A DNA stretch of 39,007 bases from an uncultured Allobosea sp. (GTDB lineage: Bacteria > Pseudomonadota > Alphaproteobacteria > Rhizobiales > Beijerinckiaceae), in NCBI RefSeq assembly GCF_945957345.1, contig NZ_CAMFKW010000048.1:1-39007 (forward strand), in the 5' to 3' direction. How positions within the stretch are numbered: position 1 is the stretch's first letter; every line of letters begins with the position of its first letter. Shown here in pieces: positions 26,045 to 33,789 of the stretch. Position numbers and translations under genes: made by a program. The notes beneath the pieces are model-generated. The model made no database searches. It was not told the origin of the DNA and saw nothing but the letters and a program-made list of their open reading frames with translations.

Positions 26045-26052
26045 GTTATAAT
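26045..26052. promoter_or_regulatory. Overlapping divergent -10 elements, possible leaderless starts for nth and the DUF2244 gene
   Basis: On the plus strand TATAAT lies at 26047-26052, exactly placed for transcription to begin at the A of ATG 26059. On the minus strand TATAAC lies at 26050-26045, placed for a start at the A of ATG 26038. No good -35 hexamer is visible for either, and no ribosome site fits in the 20-base gap. Leaderless transcripts are therefore inferred only. Confidence 0.45.
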
Positions 26053-26058
26053 GCGGCT

Positions 26059-26601
26059 ATGGACCCCGGCAAGAGCACGGCCAGTGAGATGCCTGTCAGC
26101 GGCGGCACGGATGCTTCCGAGCGCCCGGTCTTCGACGCCACGATCACGCCGCATCGCTCGCTCGGCCAGAACGGCTTCCGCATCGTTATGACGCTGGTCT
26201 GCCTTGCCAGCGTGATCTCTTCGATTCCCTTCGTCGTGCTCGGCGCCTGGCCGGTCGCCGGCTTCTTCGGCATCGACATCCTCGCGCTCTTCGTCGCCTT
26301 CCACGTCAATTTCCGGCATGCGCGGTCCTTCGAGCGCATCGTGGTGACGCCGCTGGAAATCTTCCTGCGCAAGGTCTCGCATCACGGGCGGGAAACGGTC
26401 TGGCGCTTCAATCCGGTCTGGACCCGGCTCGAGCGCCAGACGGACGAGGATTACGGCCTGCTCGGCCTGAAGCTGGTCTCGCGCGGGCAGAGCGTCGCGA
26501 TCGCCTCCGCGCTCTCGCCGCATGAGCGCTCCGGCTTCGCCGATGCATTGGGCTCGGCCCTGTCGAGCGCGCGTCGCGGGCCGGACTACAACGCGCCCTG
26601 A
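26059..26601 (+). CDS. DUF2244 domain-containing integral membrane protein
   Basis: This 180-residue protein has an N-terminal polar region, the family hallmark ITPHRSLGQNGFRIVMTL (about 30-47), two closely spaced membrane helices (about 40-85), and a cytoplasmic beta-rich tail (RIVVTPLEIFLRKVSHHGRE, then WTRLERQTDEDYG). The family is common in alphaproteobacteria and has no established function. ATG 26059 is chosen because nth begins just 20 bases upstream. The 3' end overlaps the convergent methyltransferase gene by 16 bases. Confidence 0.88.
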   Translation: MDPGKSTASEMPVSGGTDASERPVFDATITPHRSLGQNGFRIVMTLVCLASVISSIPFVVLGAWPVAGFFGIDILALFVAFHVNFRHARSFERIVVTPLEIFLRKVSHHGRETVWRFNPVWTRLERQTDEDYGLLGLKLVSRGQSVAIASALSPHERSGFADALGSALSSARRGPDYNAP

Positions 26602-27206
26602 GCAGCAACGGCCTTGGCGAGCCAGATCGTGTGGCCGCCGCAATTCGGATCCTCGACGACATGGTCGATGACCGAGAAGCCGTTCTCCGCCAGCAGCGTG
26701 CGATAGTCCTCCGGATCGAGGCTGCCATGGTAAAGCGCCTCGCCCTCGAAGCTGCCGATCGCCTCGCCATGCGAAGGGCCGCTGGTGAACATCAGGGCCG
26801 CGCCCGGCGCCGCATGCGCCGCGAAGATCCTGAACATCCCGCGCTGGTCTTCCGGCGTCAGGTGGAAGAAGGAATCCCAGGCGATCAGGCCGCCGAAGCG
26901 GCGCCCGAGCGCGAGGTGGCGCATATCGGCGACCTGCCAATCGCCATCGGGAAAGCGCTGTTGGCACAGCGCGATCATCGCCGGTGCGGAATCGACGCCG
27001 GTGACGGCATGGCCTTGCGCAAGGAAATGGCCGGCGATCGGCCGGCCGGTGCCGCAACCAATGTCGAGGATCGTGGCGTTGGGCATCACGATGGCCTTGA
27101 AACGCGCCAGCCAGGCTCCCTCGTACAAGGTCTCGCCGCGCAAGCCGTCATAGGTGGCGGCATGGCGCTGGTAGAGATCGATGACGGCGTCGGCGGGGGA
27201 GGTCAT
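26586..27206 (-). CDS. Class I SAM-dependent methyltransferase
   Basis: This 206-residue cytoplasmic methyltransferase has motif I ILDIGCGTG (residues 46-54), the acidic end of strand 2 in VTGVDSAPAMI, DWQVADMRHLALG, and the post-motif region WDSFFHLTPEDQ. The family includes small-molecule methyltransferases. The substrate cannot be told, and the neighbours give no clear hint. Its 3' end overlaps the DUF2244 gene on the opposite strand. Confidence 0.88.
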   Translation of the reverse strand: MTSPADAVIDLYQRHAATYDGLRGETLYEGAWLARFKAIVMPNATILDIGCGTGRPIAGHFLAQGHAVTGVDSAPAMIALCQQRFPDGDWQVADMRHLALGRRFGGLIAWDSFFHLTPEDQRGMFRIFAAHAAPGAALMFTSGPSHGEAIGSFEGEALYHGSLDPEDYRTLLAENGFSVIDHVVEDPNCGGHTIWLAKAVAAQGAL

Positions 27207-27291
27207 GCGCTATGAACCCTCATCCTGCGGGTGCCCGCAACCCCGCCCTTGCCAGCTTTCGGGTGGGAACGGCATGGTGGGCGCCCTAGAT

Positions 27292-27314
27292 TCGCATCAT
27301 GACGAATGATGCGA
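27292..27314. promoter_or_regulatory. Perfect inverted repeat just before the Ada-like gene
   Basis: TCGCATCAT (27292-27300), spacer GACGA, ATGATGCGA (27306-27314). The right arm ends within the likely ribosome site GAGG (27313-27316), seven bases before ATG 27322. It could be an operator for the Ada-like AraC domain or a translational hairpin. Confidence 0.6.
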
Positions 27315-27321
27315 GGTTCCC

Positions 27322-28299
27322 ATGAACGCTCATGCTTCCATGAAAACGGCGATGACCCCGACGCGCTTCTCCAATGCGGTGCTGGCGCGCGCCGCCGATT
27401 CGATGCCGAGCGAGGCCGATTTTCCCGCCGTCGCCCCCGGCTCGGACTACGACACCGTCCGGCGCATCCTCTCCTTCATCACCCATAACTGGCGCGAGCA
27501 ACCGACGATCGAGGCGATCGCGGAGGCCGCCGGCGCGACCCCGACCGATGTCCATCACCTCTTCCGGCGCTGGTGCGGCCTGACGCCGAAGGCCTTCCTG
27601 CAGGCGATCACGCTCGACCATGCCAAGGGGCTGCTCTCGTCTTCGGCCAGTATCCTCGACACGGCGCTCGAAGTCGGCCTCTCCGGCCCCGGCCGCCTGC
27701 ACGATCTCTTCGTGACGCATGAGGCGATGTCGCCCGGCGAGTGGAAGACCGGTGGCGAGGGGCTGAAGCTCTCCTACGGCTTCCATGCATCGCCCTTCGG
27801 CGAGGCGCTGATCGTCATCACGGAGCGCGGCCTTGCCGGCCTCGGCTGGGTCTCGAACAGCGTCGACGGCGGCAAGGTCGTCGGCGGGCGAGCCGAGGCG
27901 CTGGCCGACATGATGCGGCGCTGGCCCCATGCCGACTACCATTACGACCCGGTCCTGACCGCGCCCTATGCCGGGCGCATCTTCGAGCCCAAGGCCTGGT
28001 CGGCGGAGACGCCTTTGCGCGTCGTGCTGATCGGCACCGATTTCGAGGTGCGTGTCTGGGAGACGCTGCTGCGCATCCCCGTCGGCTGTGCCACCACCTA
28101 TGGCGAGGTCGCCAGCCATATCGGCAAGCCGAGCGCGGCGCGGGCCGTCGGCACGGCGGTCGGCAAGAACCCGATCTCCTTCGTGGTGCCCTGCCACCGC
28201 GTCATCGGCAAGTCCGGCGCGCTGACCGGCTATCACTGGGGCCTGACGCGCAAGCGCGCCATCCTCGGCTGGGAGGCCGGGCAGACCGCGGCCGGCTGA
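27322..28299 (+). CDS. Ada-like fusion: AraC-type DNA-binding domain plus methylated-DNA-protein-cysteine methyltransferase
   Basis: This 325-residue protein has an AraC/XylS helix-turn-helix region (about 45-145: TIEAIAEAAGATPTDVHHLFRRWCGLTPKAFL) followed by an O6-alkylguanine-DNA alkyltransferase domain (about 150-325). The acceptor cysteine is C291 in VVPCHRVIG. The arginine finger region is AARAVGTAVGKNPI and the wing is GYHWGLTRKRAILGWE. E. coli Ada has in addition an N-terminal zinc domain with a methylphosphotriester-accepting cysteine; that domain is absent. It can thus repair O6-methylguanine, but any switch to a transcription activator must differ from E. coli Ada. It converges on the membrane-protein gene at seven bases. 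Confidence 0.92.
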   Translation: MNAHASMKTAMTPTRFSNAVLARAADSMPSEADFPAVAPGSDYDTVRRILSFITHNWREQPTIEAIAEAAGATPTDVHHLFRRWCGLTPKAFLQAITLDHAKGLLSSSASILDTALEVGLSGPGRLHDLFVTHEAMSPGEWKTGGEGLKLSYGFHASPFGEALIVITERGLAGLGWVSNSVDGGKVVGGRAEALADMMRRWPHADYHYDPVLTAPYAGRIFEPKAWSAETPLRVVLIGTDFEVRVWETLLRIPVGCATTYGEVASHIGKPSAARAVGTAVGKNPISFVVPCHRVIGKSGALTGYHWGLTRKRAILGWEAGQTAAG

Positions 28300-28306
28300 G
28301 GCTGCC

Positions 28307-30004
28307 CTATTTCCTGAGGTACATGTCCCAGCAGGGCGAGAGCGGCACGAGGCGGCGATCCTTCCAGGCCAGCTGGAAATGCGTCGCGATTGCCGCCCGC
28401 TTGAACTCGACCGGGCATTTTGGCCGCAGGATCGCATCGGTCTCGCGCAACGCGTCGAGCATCTCGGGCGTCACCGCCGGATTGGTGCGATCGACATCGA
28501 TGCCGAGCGCGACGTTGCGAGGCGGCTGGCGCTTGAGCCGATGGTTGAAGGGGTTGATGAAGTCGAGCGAAAAGAAGCCATTGAGCTGGCGCCGGTTCAC
28601 CGTTTCCCAGCGTTCGATCGCATCGATCCCCTGCTGCAGTTCGAGCAGCCAGGTCGCCTGGTGATCGATTTCGGAGAACAGGATGGCGGAGGGCAGCTGG
28701 CCGCGGCGCACCAGGTCCTCATAGGCCTCCTGATACTTGGCATAGTGCTCGATCATGCTGGCCGAACGGCTGGCGAGGATCGGCTTGAGGCTGACGCGGC
28801 CGAGCGGCCCCACATCCGGCACGTCGAGCGCCGTATAGCGCGGCGCGGCGATCAGCGCGCGCGCTCCGCGTTCGAAGAAGATCACTGCGCTCGGCAGCGC
28901 AACCGCCATCACAAGCACCAGCACATAGGGCCGGAGCGGATCACCGTAGCGCAGGCGATAATCGCAGAGCACCAGTAGCAGCACCGGCCATAGGCCGACG
29001 AATTCGAGCGAACCGCTGTTTTGCGTTTCGCCGAGGATGAGCGCGAAAAGGCTCGCGCAGAGCCAGCCCAACGGCGAGGCCAGCAGGCCCGGCAGGGTGA
29101 CGCCCGGCCCTCGCTTGGTCGCCAGGGCGAGAACGCCGATCAGCAGAAGGCAAGGCACGATCACGTTGAACTTGATCGAGGCCAGGGTGAAGAAGCGCGA
29201 GACGAAGGAGGCGGAATTGAGCGCGGCCAGCGTCAGCACGTCTTCGAGATAGGCATGGACCAGCCCTGCCGTGAGTTCCAGCACGCACAGCACGGCAATG
29301 ACCGTGACCGCCGCGAGCAGCGCCTCGCGGAAGCGCATACGACCGGCCAGGACGGCATAGCCGACGAGGACGGCGCCCGAGACCGGCCCCGTCACCTTGA
29401 TCAGGAAGAGCGACGTCATCAGCAGGATGACGAGGAGCGTCAGCAGAACGCGGCTCTCGACGAAGATCAGGGCCGCCAGCAGCAGATAGAGCAGCAGGGC
29501 GACATGGCGGTTGTAGTAGCCGAAGCCGTCGAAACCTGGCGACGGGTAGAGGCTGTGCAGGTTGATCGGCAGCGAGGCGAGGAACAGGAAGGGCACGAGC
29601 AGCCCCAGCGCCACGCCGCGCGAGCGGCGGTCGACATCCCTCATGATCAGCATCATCAGCGGCAATGCCACGGGCAGCACTGCCCAATTGGCCAGGAGCG
29701 CCGGCTGCGCCTGCGGGAACAGCAGGCCCATCCAGCTGGCCAGATAGAAGCCGAGCGGGCCGATCGAGGTGAAGAAGTCGATATTGGGGATCTGCCCGAG
29801 CCGGATCCGCTGGATGGCATCCAGATAGATATCGGTGTCCCAGTAGTTCGGGCCGAGCGGCAGGCGCACCGGCAGGGCGAGGCCGGCGATGACGAAGACG
29901 AGGAAGACGGCCATCCACATGGACGGCCTCGTCGCCAGCCTCAGCCACAAGGTCTGCGCCCCCGGCGGCATCGCATGCGAGTCCTTCGCATCAATGATCG
30001 TCAT
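28307..30004 (-). CDS. Polytopic membrane protein of unknown function, possibly GT-C glycosyltransferase-like
   Basis: This 565-residue protein has a short polar N-terminus, about eleven or twelve hydrophobic helices (about 30-390) and a soluble C-terminal part of roughly 175 residues. The first extracytoplasmic loop has NYWDTDIYLDAIQRIRLGQI and then FFTSIGPLGFYLASW. An acidic first loop after helix 1 is typical of GT-C glycosyltransferases that use polyprenyl-linked sugars. This is a resemblance, not a recognised family. A perfect hairpin (30011-30031) precedes the start. It lies downstream of the FAH-family gene on the same strand, with 96 bases between. Confidence 0.75.
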   Translation of the reverse strand: MTIIDAKDSHAMPPGAQTLWLRLATRPSMWMAVFLVFVIAGLALPVRLPLGPNYWDTDIYLDAIQRIRLGQIPNIDFFTSIGPLGFYLASWMGLLFPQAQPALLANWAVLPVALPLMMLIMRDVDRRSRGVALGLLVPFLFLASLPINLHSLYPSPGFDGFGYYNRHVALLLYLLLAALIFVESRVLLTLLVILLMTSLFLIKVTGPVSGAVLVGYAVLAGRMRFREALLAAVTVIAVLCVLELTAGLVHAYLEDVLTLAALNSASFVSRFFTLASIKFNVIVPCLLLIGVLALATKRGPGVTLPGLLASPLGWLCASLFALILGETQNSGSLEFVGLWPVLLLVLCDYRLRYGDPLRPYVLVLVMAVALPSAVIFFERGARALIAAPRYTALDVPDVGPLGRVSLKPILASRSASMIEHYAKYQEAYEDLVRRGQLPSAILFSEIDHQATWLLELQQGIDAIERWETVNRRQLNGFFSLDFINPFNHRLKRQPPRNVALGIDVDRTNPAVTPEMLDALRETDAILRPKCPVEFKRAAIATHFQLAWKDRRLVPLSPCWDMYLRK

Positions 30005-30010
30005 CGTTCC

Positions 30011-30031
30011 GTCCCACTCGATCAGTGGGAC
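30011..30031 (-). promoter_or_regulatory. Perfect hairpin directly upstream of the unknown membrane-protein gene
   Basis: GTCCCACT (30011-30018), loop CGATC, AGTGGGAC (30024-30031). It ends seven bases before the start codon at 30004, read on the minus strand. It could be an operator or a leader hairpin at the ribosome site GGAACG; an attenuator or terminator of the FAH-family gene is also possible. Confidence 0.5.
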
Positions 30032-30100
30032 GTTACGACAAAATCCTTACTTGAACGCTTCCATGCAACCCATAATTGCGCCTTCCGATCCGCTGCGCGC

Positions 30101-31279
30101 TCAGAGCAGCCCGCGCCCGGCGAGATGGCGCATCAGATGCGAGGCGCCATAGGTCCAGGGCGCGCATGCGTCGGTGCGTTTCATCCGGTTGACGAGGCTG
30201 CCGAGCTCTGGCGCGGCGATGGTGACGATGTCCCCGTATTTATGGGTGAAGCCGCCGCCCGGCGCATCGCGATCCTTGATCGGCGCGAACATGGTCCCGA
30301 GATAGAGCGCCGCCCCGTCCGGATACTGGTGATGCGGGCCGATCATCTGCGCCGCGAGATCGGCCGGGTCGCGGCTGATTCTGGCGATCGAGGAGGAGCC
30401 CTCCAGCCTGAAGCCGTCCTCGCCCTCGACCGTCAGCGTCACCGTGGTCCGGCGGACATGGTCGAGCGTGAAGCCGGCATCGAACAGGCGGATGAAGGGG
30501 CCGACCGCGGCGGCGGCGTTGTTGTCCTTGGCCTTGCCGAGCAGCAGCGCCGAGCGGCCTTCGACATCGCGCAGGTTGACGTCGTTGCCGAGCGTGGCGC
30601 CGACGATGCGTCCGTCGGAGGCCACGATCAGCACGATCTCGGGCTCGGGATTGTTCCAGCTCGAGGCCGGATGCAGGCCGGCATCCGCCCCGGTGCCGAC
30701 CGTCGACATTGGCGGCGCCTTGGTGAAGATCTCGGCATCCGGCCCGATCCCGACTTCGAGATACTGGCTCCAGGCGCCCTGCTTGATCAGCACCTCCTTG
30801 AGATGCATCGCCTCGGGCGAGCCGGGCTTGAGCTTCGAGAGATCGTCGCCGATGAGCTTGCCGATCTCCTCGCGGATCGTCGCTGCGGCGGCCGGGTTGC
30901 CGCGCGCTTTCTCCTCGATGACGCGTTCCAGCATCGAGACCGCGAAGGTCACGCCGGCGGCCTTCACAGCCTGCAGGTCGAGCGGCGAGAGCAGCCAGGG
31001 GCGGTTCGGATCGCGGCCGTCCACGGGCGTATTGGCGAGGATATCGGCAAGCGAGCCGATCGTCTCGCCGTCGGCAGCCCGCAGCGCGGCGGCCGGATCG
31101 GCGTTTTCGCAGAGGTCGCGGCTGGTCGGGAAGCTCCGGGTCACGTCGACGACCTGCCCGCCGCGGAGCGTCACCACGGCCGGTCCGCCCAGATCAGGGC
31201 GCCAGACGCGGCCTGCGAGCGTGGCGGCATCGGCATCCGCGGGCAGGGTCGCGGTCAGGGCAAGATCGAGGCGGGGCAT
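30101..31279 (-). CDS. Fumarylacetoacetate hydrolase family protein, XylX-like (2-keto-3-deoxypentonate dehydratase candidate)
   Basis: This 392-residue protein has the FAH catalytic domain with metal-ligand acidic residues in the LEVGIGPDAEIFTK and NNPEPEIVLIV regions, GNDVNLRDVEGRSALLLGKAKD, HQYPDGAALYLGTMFAP and the terminal LAGRGLL. From memory this layout, length and ending closely match the Caulobacter XylX branch, which dehydrates 2-keto-3-deoxy-D-xylonate in the Weimberg pathway. A xylose-type importer 5 kb away supports a pentose role. A related 2-keto-3-deoxy-L-arabinonate dehydratase role is possible. ATG 31279 is preferred over a TTG at 31336. It diverges from ugpB. Confidence 0.82.
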   Translation of the reverse strand: MPRLDLALTATLPADADAATLAGRVWRPDLGGPAVVTLRGGQVVDVTRSFPTSRDLCENADPAAALRAADGETIGSLADILANTPVDGRDPNRPWLLSPLDLQAVKAAGVTFAVSMLERVIEEKARGNPAAAATIREEIGKLIGDDLSKLKPGSPEAMHLKEVLIKQGAWSQYLEVGIGPDAEIFTKAPPMSTVGTGADAGLHPASSWNNPEPEIVLIVASDGRIVGATLGNDVNLRDVEGRSALLLGKAKDNNAAAAVGPFIRLFDAGFTLDHVRRTTVTLTVEGEDGFRLEGSSSIARISRDPADLAAQMIGPHHQYPDGAALYLGTMFAPIKDRDAPGGGFTHKYGDIVTIAAPELGSLVNRMKRTDACAPWTYGASHLMRHLAGRGLL

Positions 31280-31404
31280 GGCGGCATCCACAGGCGGATT
31301 CGGATCGGGAGCGCAGATCAGCCGGTTATGCGCCAATGTGCAAGCGAGAGCCCGTCATGGAGCTCGATTGCCTTTGGACCGAGACCATAGGCGGATTGCG
31401 CGGG

Positions 31405-31433
31405 CCGTCATCGATTTGTCATTGAAATGTCGC
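31405..31433 (+). promoter_or_regulatory. Pho box (PhoB-binding direct repeats) upstream of ugpB
   Basis: Three 7-base units recur every 11 bases: CCGTCAT (31405), TTGTCAT (31416) and ATGTCGC (31427), with 4-base spacers CGAT and TGAA. This is the PHO-box geometry (CTGTCAT-N4-CTGTCAT) in the direction of ugpB, about 73-100 bases before its ATG. Ten bases after the third unit comes TGCTAG (31444), a weak -10. PhoB control of ugp operons is established in E. coli and rhizobia. Confidence 0.75.
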
Positions 31434-31505
31434 CTGCGCTTCATGCTAGCTTGCGCACCAACGACAAGAACCGCGGCGCGCCCGCGCGCGGAAGGGAGAC
31501 ACCCC

Positions 31506-32831
31506 ATGACCATCAAGACGCGCATCCTGATGTCGGTTGCGGCTTTTGCGCTGGCTGGCGCCTCGCCTGCGCTGGCCCAGACCGAGATCCAGTGGTGGCA
31601 CGCGCTGACCGGCGCGAACAACGACGTCGTCGTCAAGCTCGCCGAGGACTTCAACGCCTCGCAGAAGGACTACAAGGTCGTCCCCGTCTACAAGGGCTCC
31701 TATCCCGACACGCTGAACGCCGGTATCGCCGCCTTCCGTGCCGGCCAGGCGCCGCACATCCTGCAGGTTTTCGAGGTCGGCACCGGCACGATGATGTCGG
31801 CCAAGGGCGCGATCAAGCCGGTCTACGAGGTGATGAAGGAGGCGGGCGAGAAGTTCGATCCGAACGCCTATCTGCCCGCGATCACCGGCTATTACTCGAC
31901 GGCCAAGGGCGACATGCTCTCGATGCCGTTCAACTCGTCGTCGATGGTGATGTGGTACAACAAGGACGCCTTCAAGAAGGCTGGCCTCGACCCGGCCAAG
32001 CCGCCGAAGACCTGGCCCGAGACCTTCGAGGCCGCCAAGAAGCTGAAGGCCGCCGGCTACGACAAGTGCGGCGTCTCGAACGCCTGGGCGACCTGGGCCA
32101 ATATCGAGCAGTTCGGCGCCTGGCATAACGTGGCGCTCTCGACCAAGGTCAACGGCATGGCCGGCTTCGACGCCGTGCTGAACTTCAACAAGAGCCCGGC
32201 CTTCCTGAAGCACTGGACCAATCTGGTCGAGCTGCAGAAGGACAAGACCTATGACTATTCCGGCCGCACCAACAATGGCGAAGGCCGCTTCACCTCGGGC
32301 GAATGCCCGATCTTCCTGACCTCCTCGGGCTTCTTCGGCAACGTCAAGGCGAACGCCAAGTTCGACTGGGGCAATGCCCCGATGCCGTATTATCCGGATG
32401 TGCAGGGCGCCCCGCAGAACTCGATCATCGGTGGCGCTTCGCTCTGGGTGATGGGCGGCAAGAAGGCGAACGAATACAAGGGCGTCGCCAAGTTCTTCAC
32501 CTTCCTCTCGGATGTCGACCGCCAGGTGAAGCTGCACACCGAGTCGGGCTACCTGCCGATCACCAAGGCGGCCTATGAGAAGGTCAAGGCGTCCGGCTTC
32601 TACAAGGACAAGCCCTATCTCGAGACCCCGATCCTCGAATTGACCAACAAGACCCCGACCGACAACTCGAAGGGCCTGCGCTATGGCAGCCTCGTCCAGA
32701 TCCGCGACATCTGGTCGGAGGAGCTGGAGGCGGCGCTGAACGGCCAGAAGTCGCCGCAGGCGGCGCTGGATGCGGCGGTCGAGCGCGGCAACCAGATGCT
32801 GCGCCAGTTCGAGCGCACCGCAGCCCGCTGA
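31506..32831 (+). CDS. ugpB: sn-glycerol-3-phosphate ABC transporter substrate-binding protein
   Basis: This 441-residue periplasmic protein captures glycerol-3-phosphate or glycerophosphodiesters. A signal peptide ends near residue 24 (SPALA-QTE). The mature part has the UgpB pattern: [20 protein letters not shown], the ligand-site region [61 protein letters not shown] and [17 protein letters not shown] 31506 follows AAGGGAGA. It leads a five-gene operon, has a Pho box upstream and is followed by a 13-bp perfect hairpin before ugpA, an arrangement that often favours high binding-protein levels. Confidence 0.94.
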   Translation: MTIKTRILMSVAAFALAGASPALAQTEIQWWHALTGANNDVVVKLAEDFNASQKDYKVVPVYKGSYPDTLNAGIAAFRAGQAPHILQVFEVGTGTMMSAKGAIKPVYEVMKEAGEKFDPNAYLPAITGYYSTAKGDMLSMPFNSSSMVMWYNKDAFKKAGLDPAKPPKTWPETFEAAKKLKAAGYDKCGVSNAWATWANIEQFGAWHNVALSTKVNGMAGFDAVLNFNKSPAFLKHWTNLVELQKDKTYDYSGRTNNGEGRFTSGECPIFLTSSGFFGNVKANAKFDWGNAPMPYYPDVQGAPQNSIIGGASLWVMGGKKANEYKGVAKFFTFLSDVDRQVKLHTESGYLPITKAAYEKVKASGFYKDKPYLETPILELTNKTPTDNSKGLRYGSLVQIRDIWSEELEAALNGQKSPQAALDAAVERGNQMLRQFERTAAR

Positions 32832-32854
32832 GCCGCCAGGGCGTGCAAACCTAA

Positions 32855-32887
32855 GGCCATCCCGGACACTCTCCGTCCGGGATGGCC
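32855..32887 (+). other. Intra-operon hairpin between ugpB and ugpA
   Basis: GGCCATCCCGGAC (32855-32867) pairs perfectly with GTCCGGGATGGCC (32875-32887) around the loop ACTCTCC. No T-run follows, so mRNA 3'-end protection or partial termination after ugpB is more likely than full termination. Confidence 0.75.
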
Positions 32888-32907
32888 ATCTCGTTCCAGG
32901 GAAGCCG

Positions 32908-33789
32908 ATGCAGAAGAACGCATATTTCAAGGGGCTGACGATCCCCTTCCTGCTGCTTCTGCCGCAGCTCGTGATCACAGTCCTGTTCTTCTACTGGCCG
33001 GCGAGCCAGGCGGTCTGGCAGAGCTTCCTCCTGGAAGACGCCTTCGGCACCTCGACCGAATTCGTCTGGTTCGAGAATTACCAGCTGCTCTTCGCCGATC
33101 CCGGCTATCTCAAGGCCTTCATCAACACCGCGGTCTTCTCGACCTTCGTCTGCGTGTTTTCGCTCTCGATCGCGCTGCTCTTCGCCGTGATGGCGGACCG
33201 GCAGATCCGCGGTGCCGAGATCTACAAGACCCTGCTGATCTGGCCCTACGCCGTGGCCCCCGCCATTGCCGGCGTGCTCTGGATCTTCATGTTCGACCCC
33301 TCGCTCGGCATGCTGGCGCGCGGCCTGCAGTCGCTGGGCGTGCCCTGGAATCCGCGCCTCAACGGCAACCATGCGATGCTGCTGGTCATCCTCGCGGCGA
33401 CATGGAAGCAGATCAGCTACAATTTCCTGTTCTTCCTCGCCGGGCTGCAGTCGATCCCCAAGAGCGTGATCGAGGCGGCCGTGATCGATGGTGCCCGGCC
33501 CATGCGCCGGTTCTGGACGATCGTCTTCCCGCTGCTTTCGCCGACGACCTTCTTCCTGCTCGTCGTCAACATCGTCTATGTCTTCTTCGACACCTTCGGC
33601 ATCATCGACACCGTCACCGGCGGCGGGCCCTCGGGCGCGACCGAGACGCTGGTCTACAAGGTCTTCTCCGATGGCAAGGGCGGCTCGAATCTCGGCGGCT
33701 CGGCGGCGCAGTCGGTGATCCTCCTGATCATGGTGATCGGGCTGACCGCGGTGCAGTTCCGCTTCATCGAGCGCAAGGTCAGCTACTGA
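32908..33789 (+). CDS. ugpA: sn-glycerol-3-phosphate ABC transporter permease UgpA
   Basis: This 293-residue inner-membrane subunit has six helices. It starts [21 protein letters not shown] and has the EAA coupling loop [26 protein letters not shown] (about 190-214), followed by [25 protein letters not shown], a typical UgpA/MalF-class ending. ATG 32908 follows AGGGAAG at five bases. Its stop overlaps the start of the creatininase-family gene by one base. Confidence 0.94.
   Translation: MQKNAYFKGLTIPFLLLLPQLVITVLFFYWPASQAVWQSFLLEDAFGTSTEFVWFENYQLLFADPGYLKAFINTAVFSTFVCVFSLSIALLFAVMADRQIRGAEIYKTLLIWPYAVAPAIAGVLWIFMFDPSLGMLARGLQSLGVPWNPRLNGNHAMLLVILAATWKQISYNFLFFLAGLQSIPKSVIEAAVIDGARPMRRFWTIVFPLLSPTTFFLLVVNIVYVFFDTFGIIDTVTGGGPSGATETLVYKVFSDGKGGSNLGGSAAQSVILLIMVIGLTAVQFRFIERKVSY

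Noticed and set aside
29021..31390. Plus-strand open frame of 789 codons opposite the membrane-protein and FAH-family genes
   Set aside because: It spans two well-supported minus-strand genes and the gap between them, has Gln/Arg/Asp-rich shadow composition and no recognisable domain.
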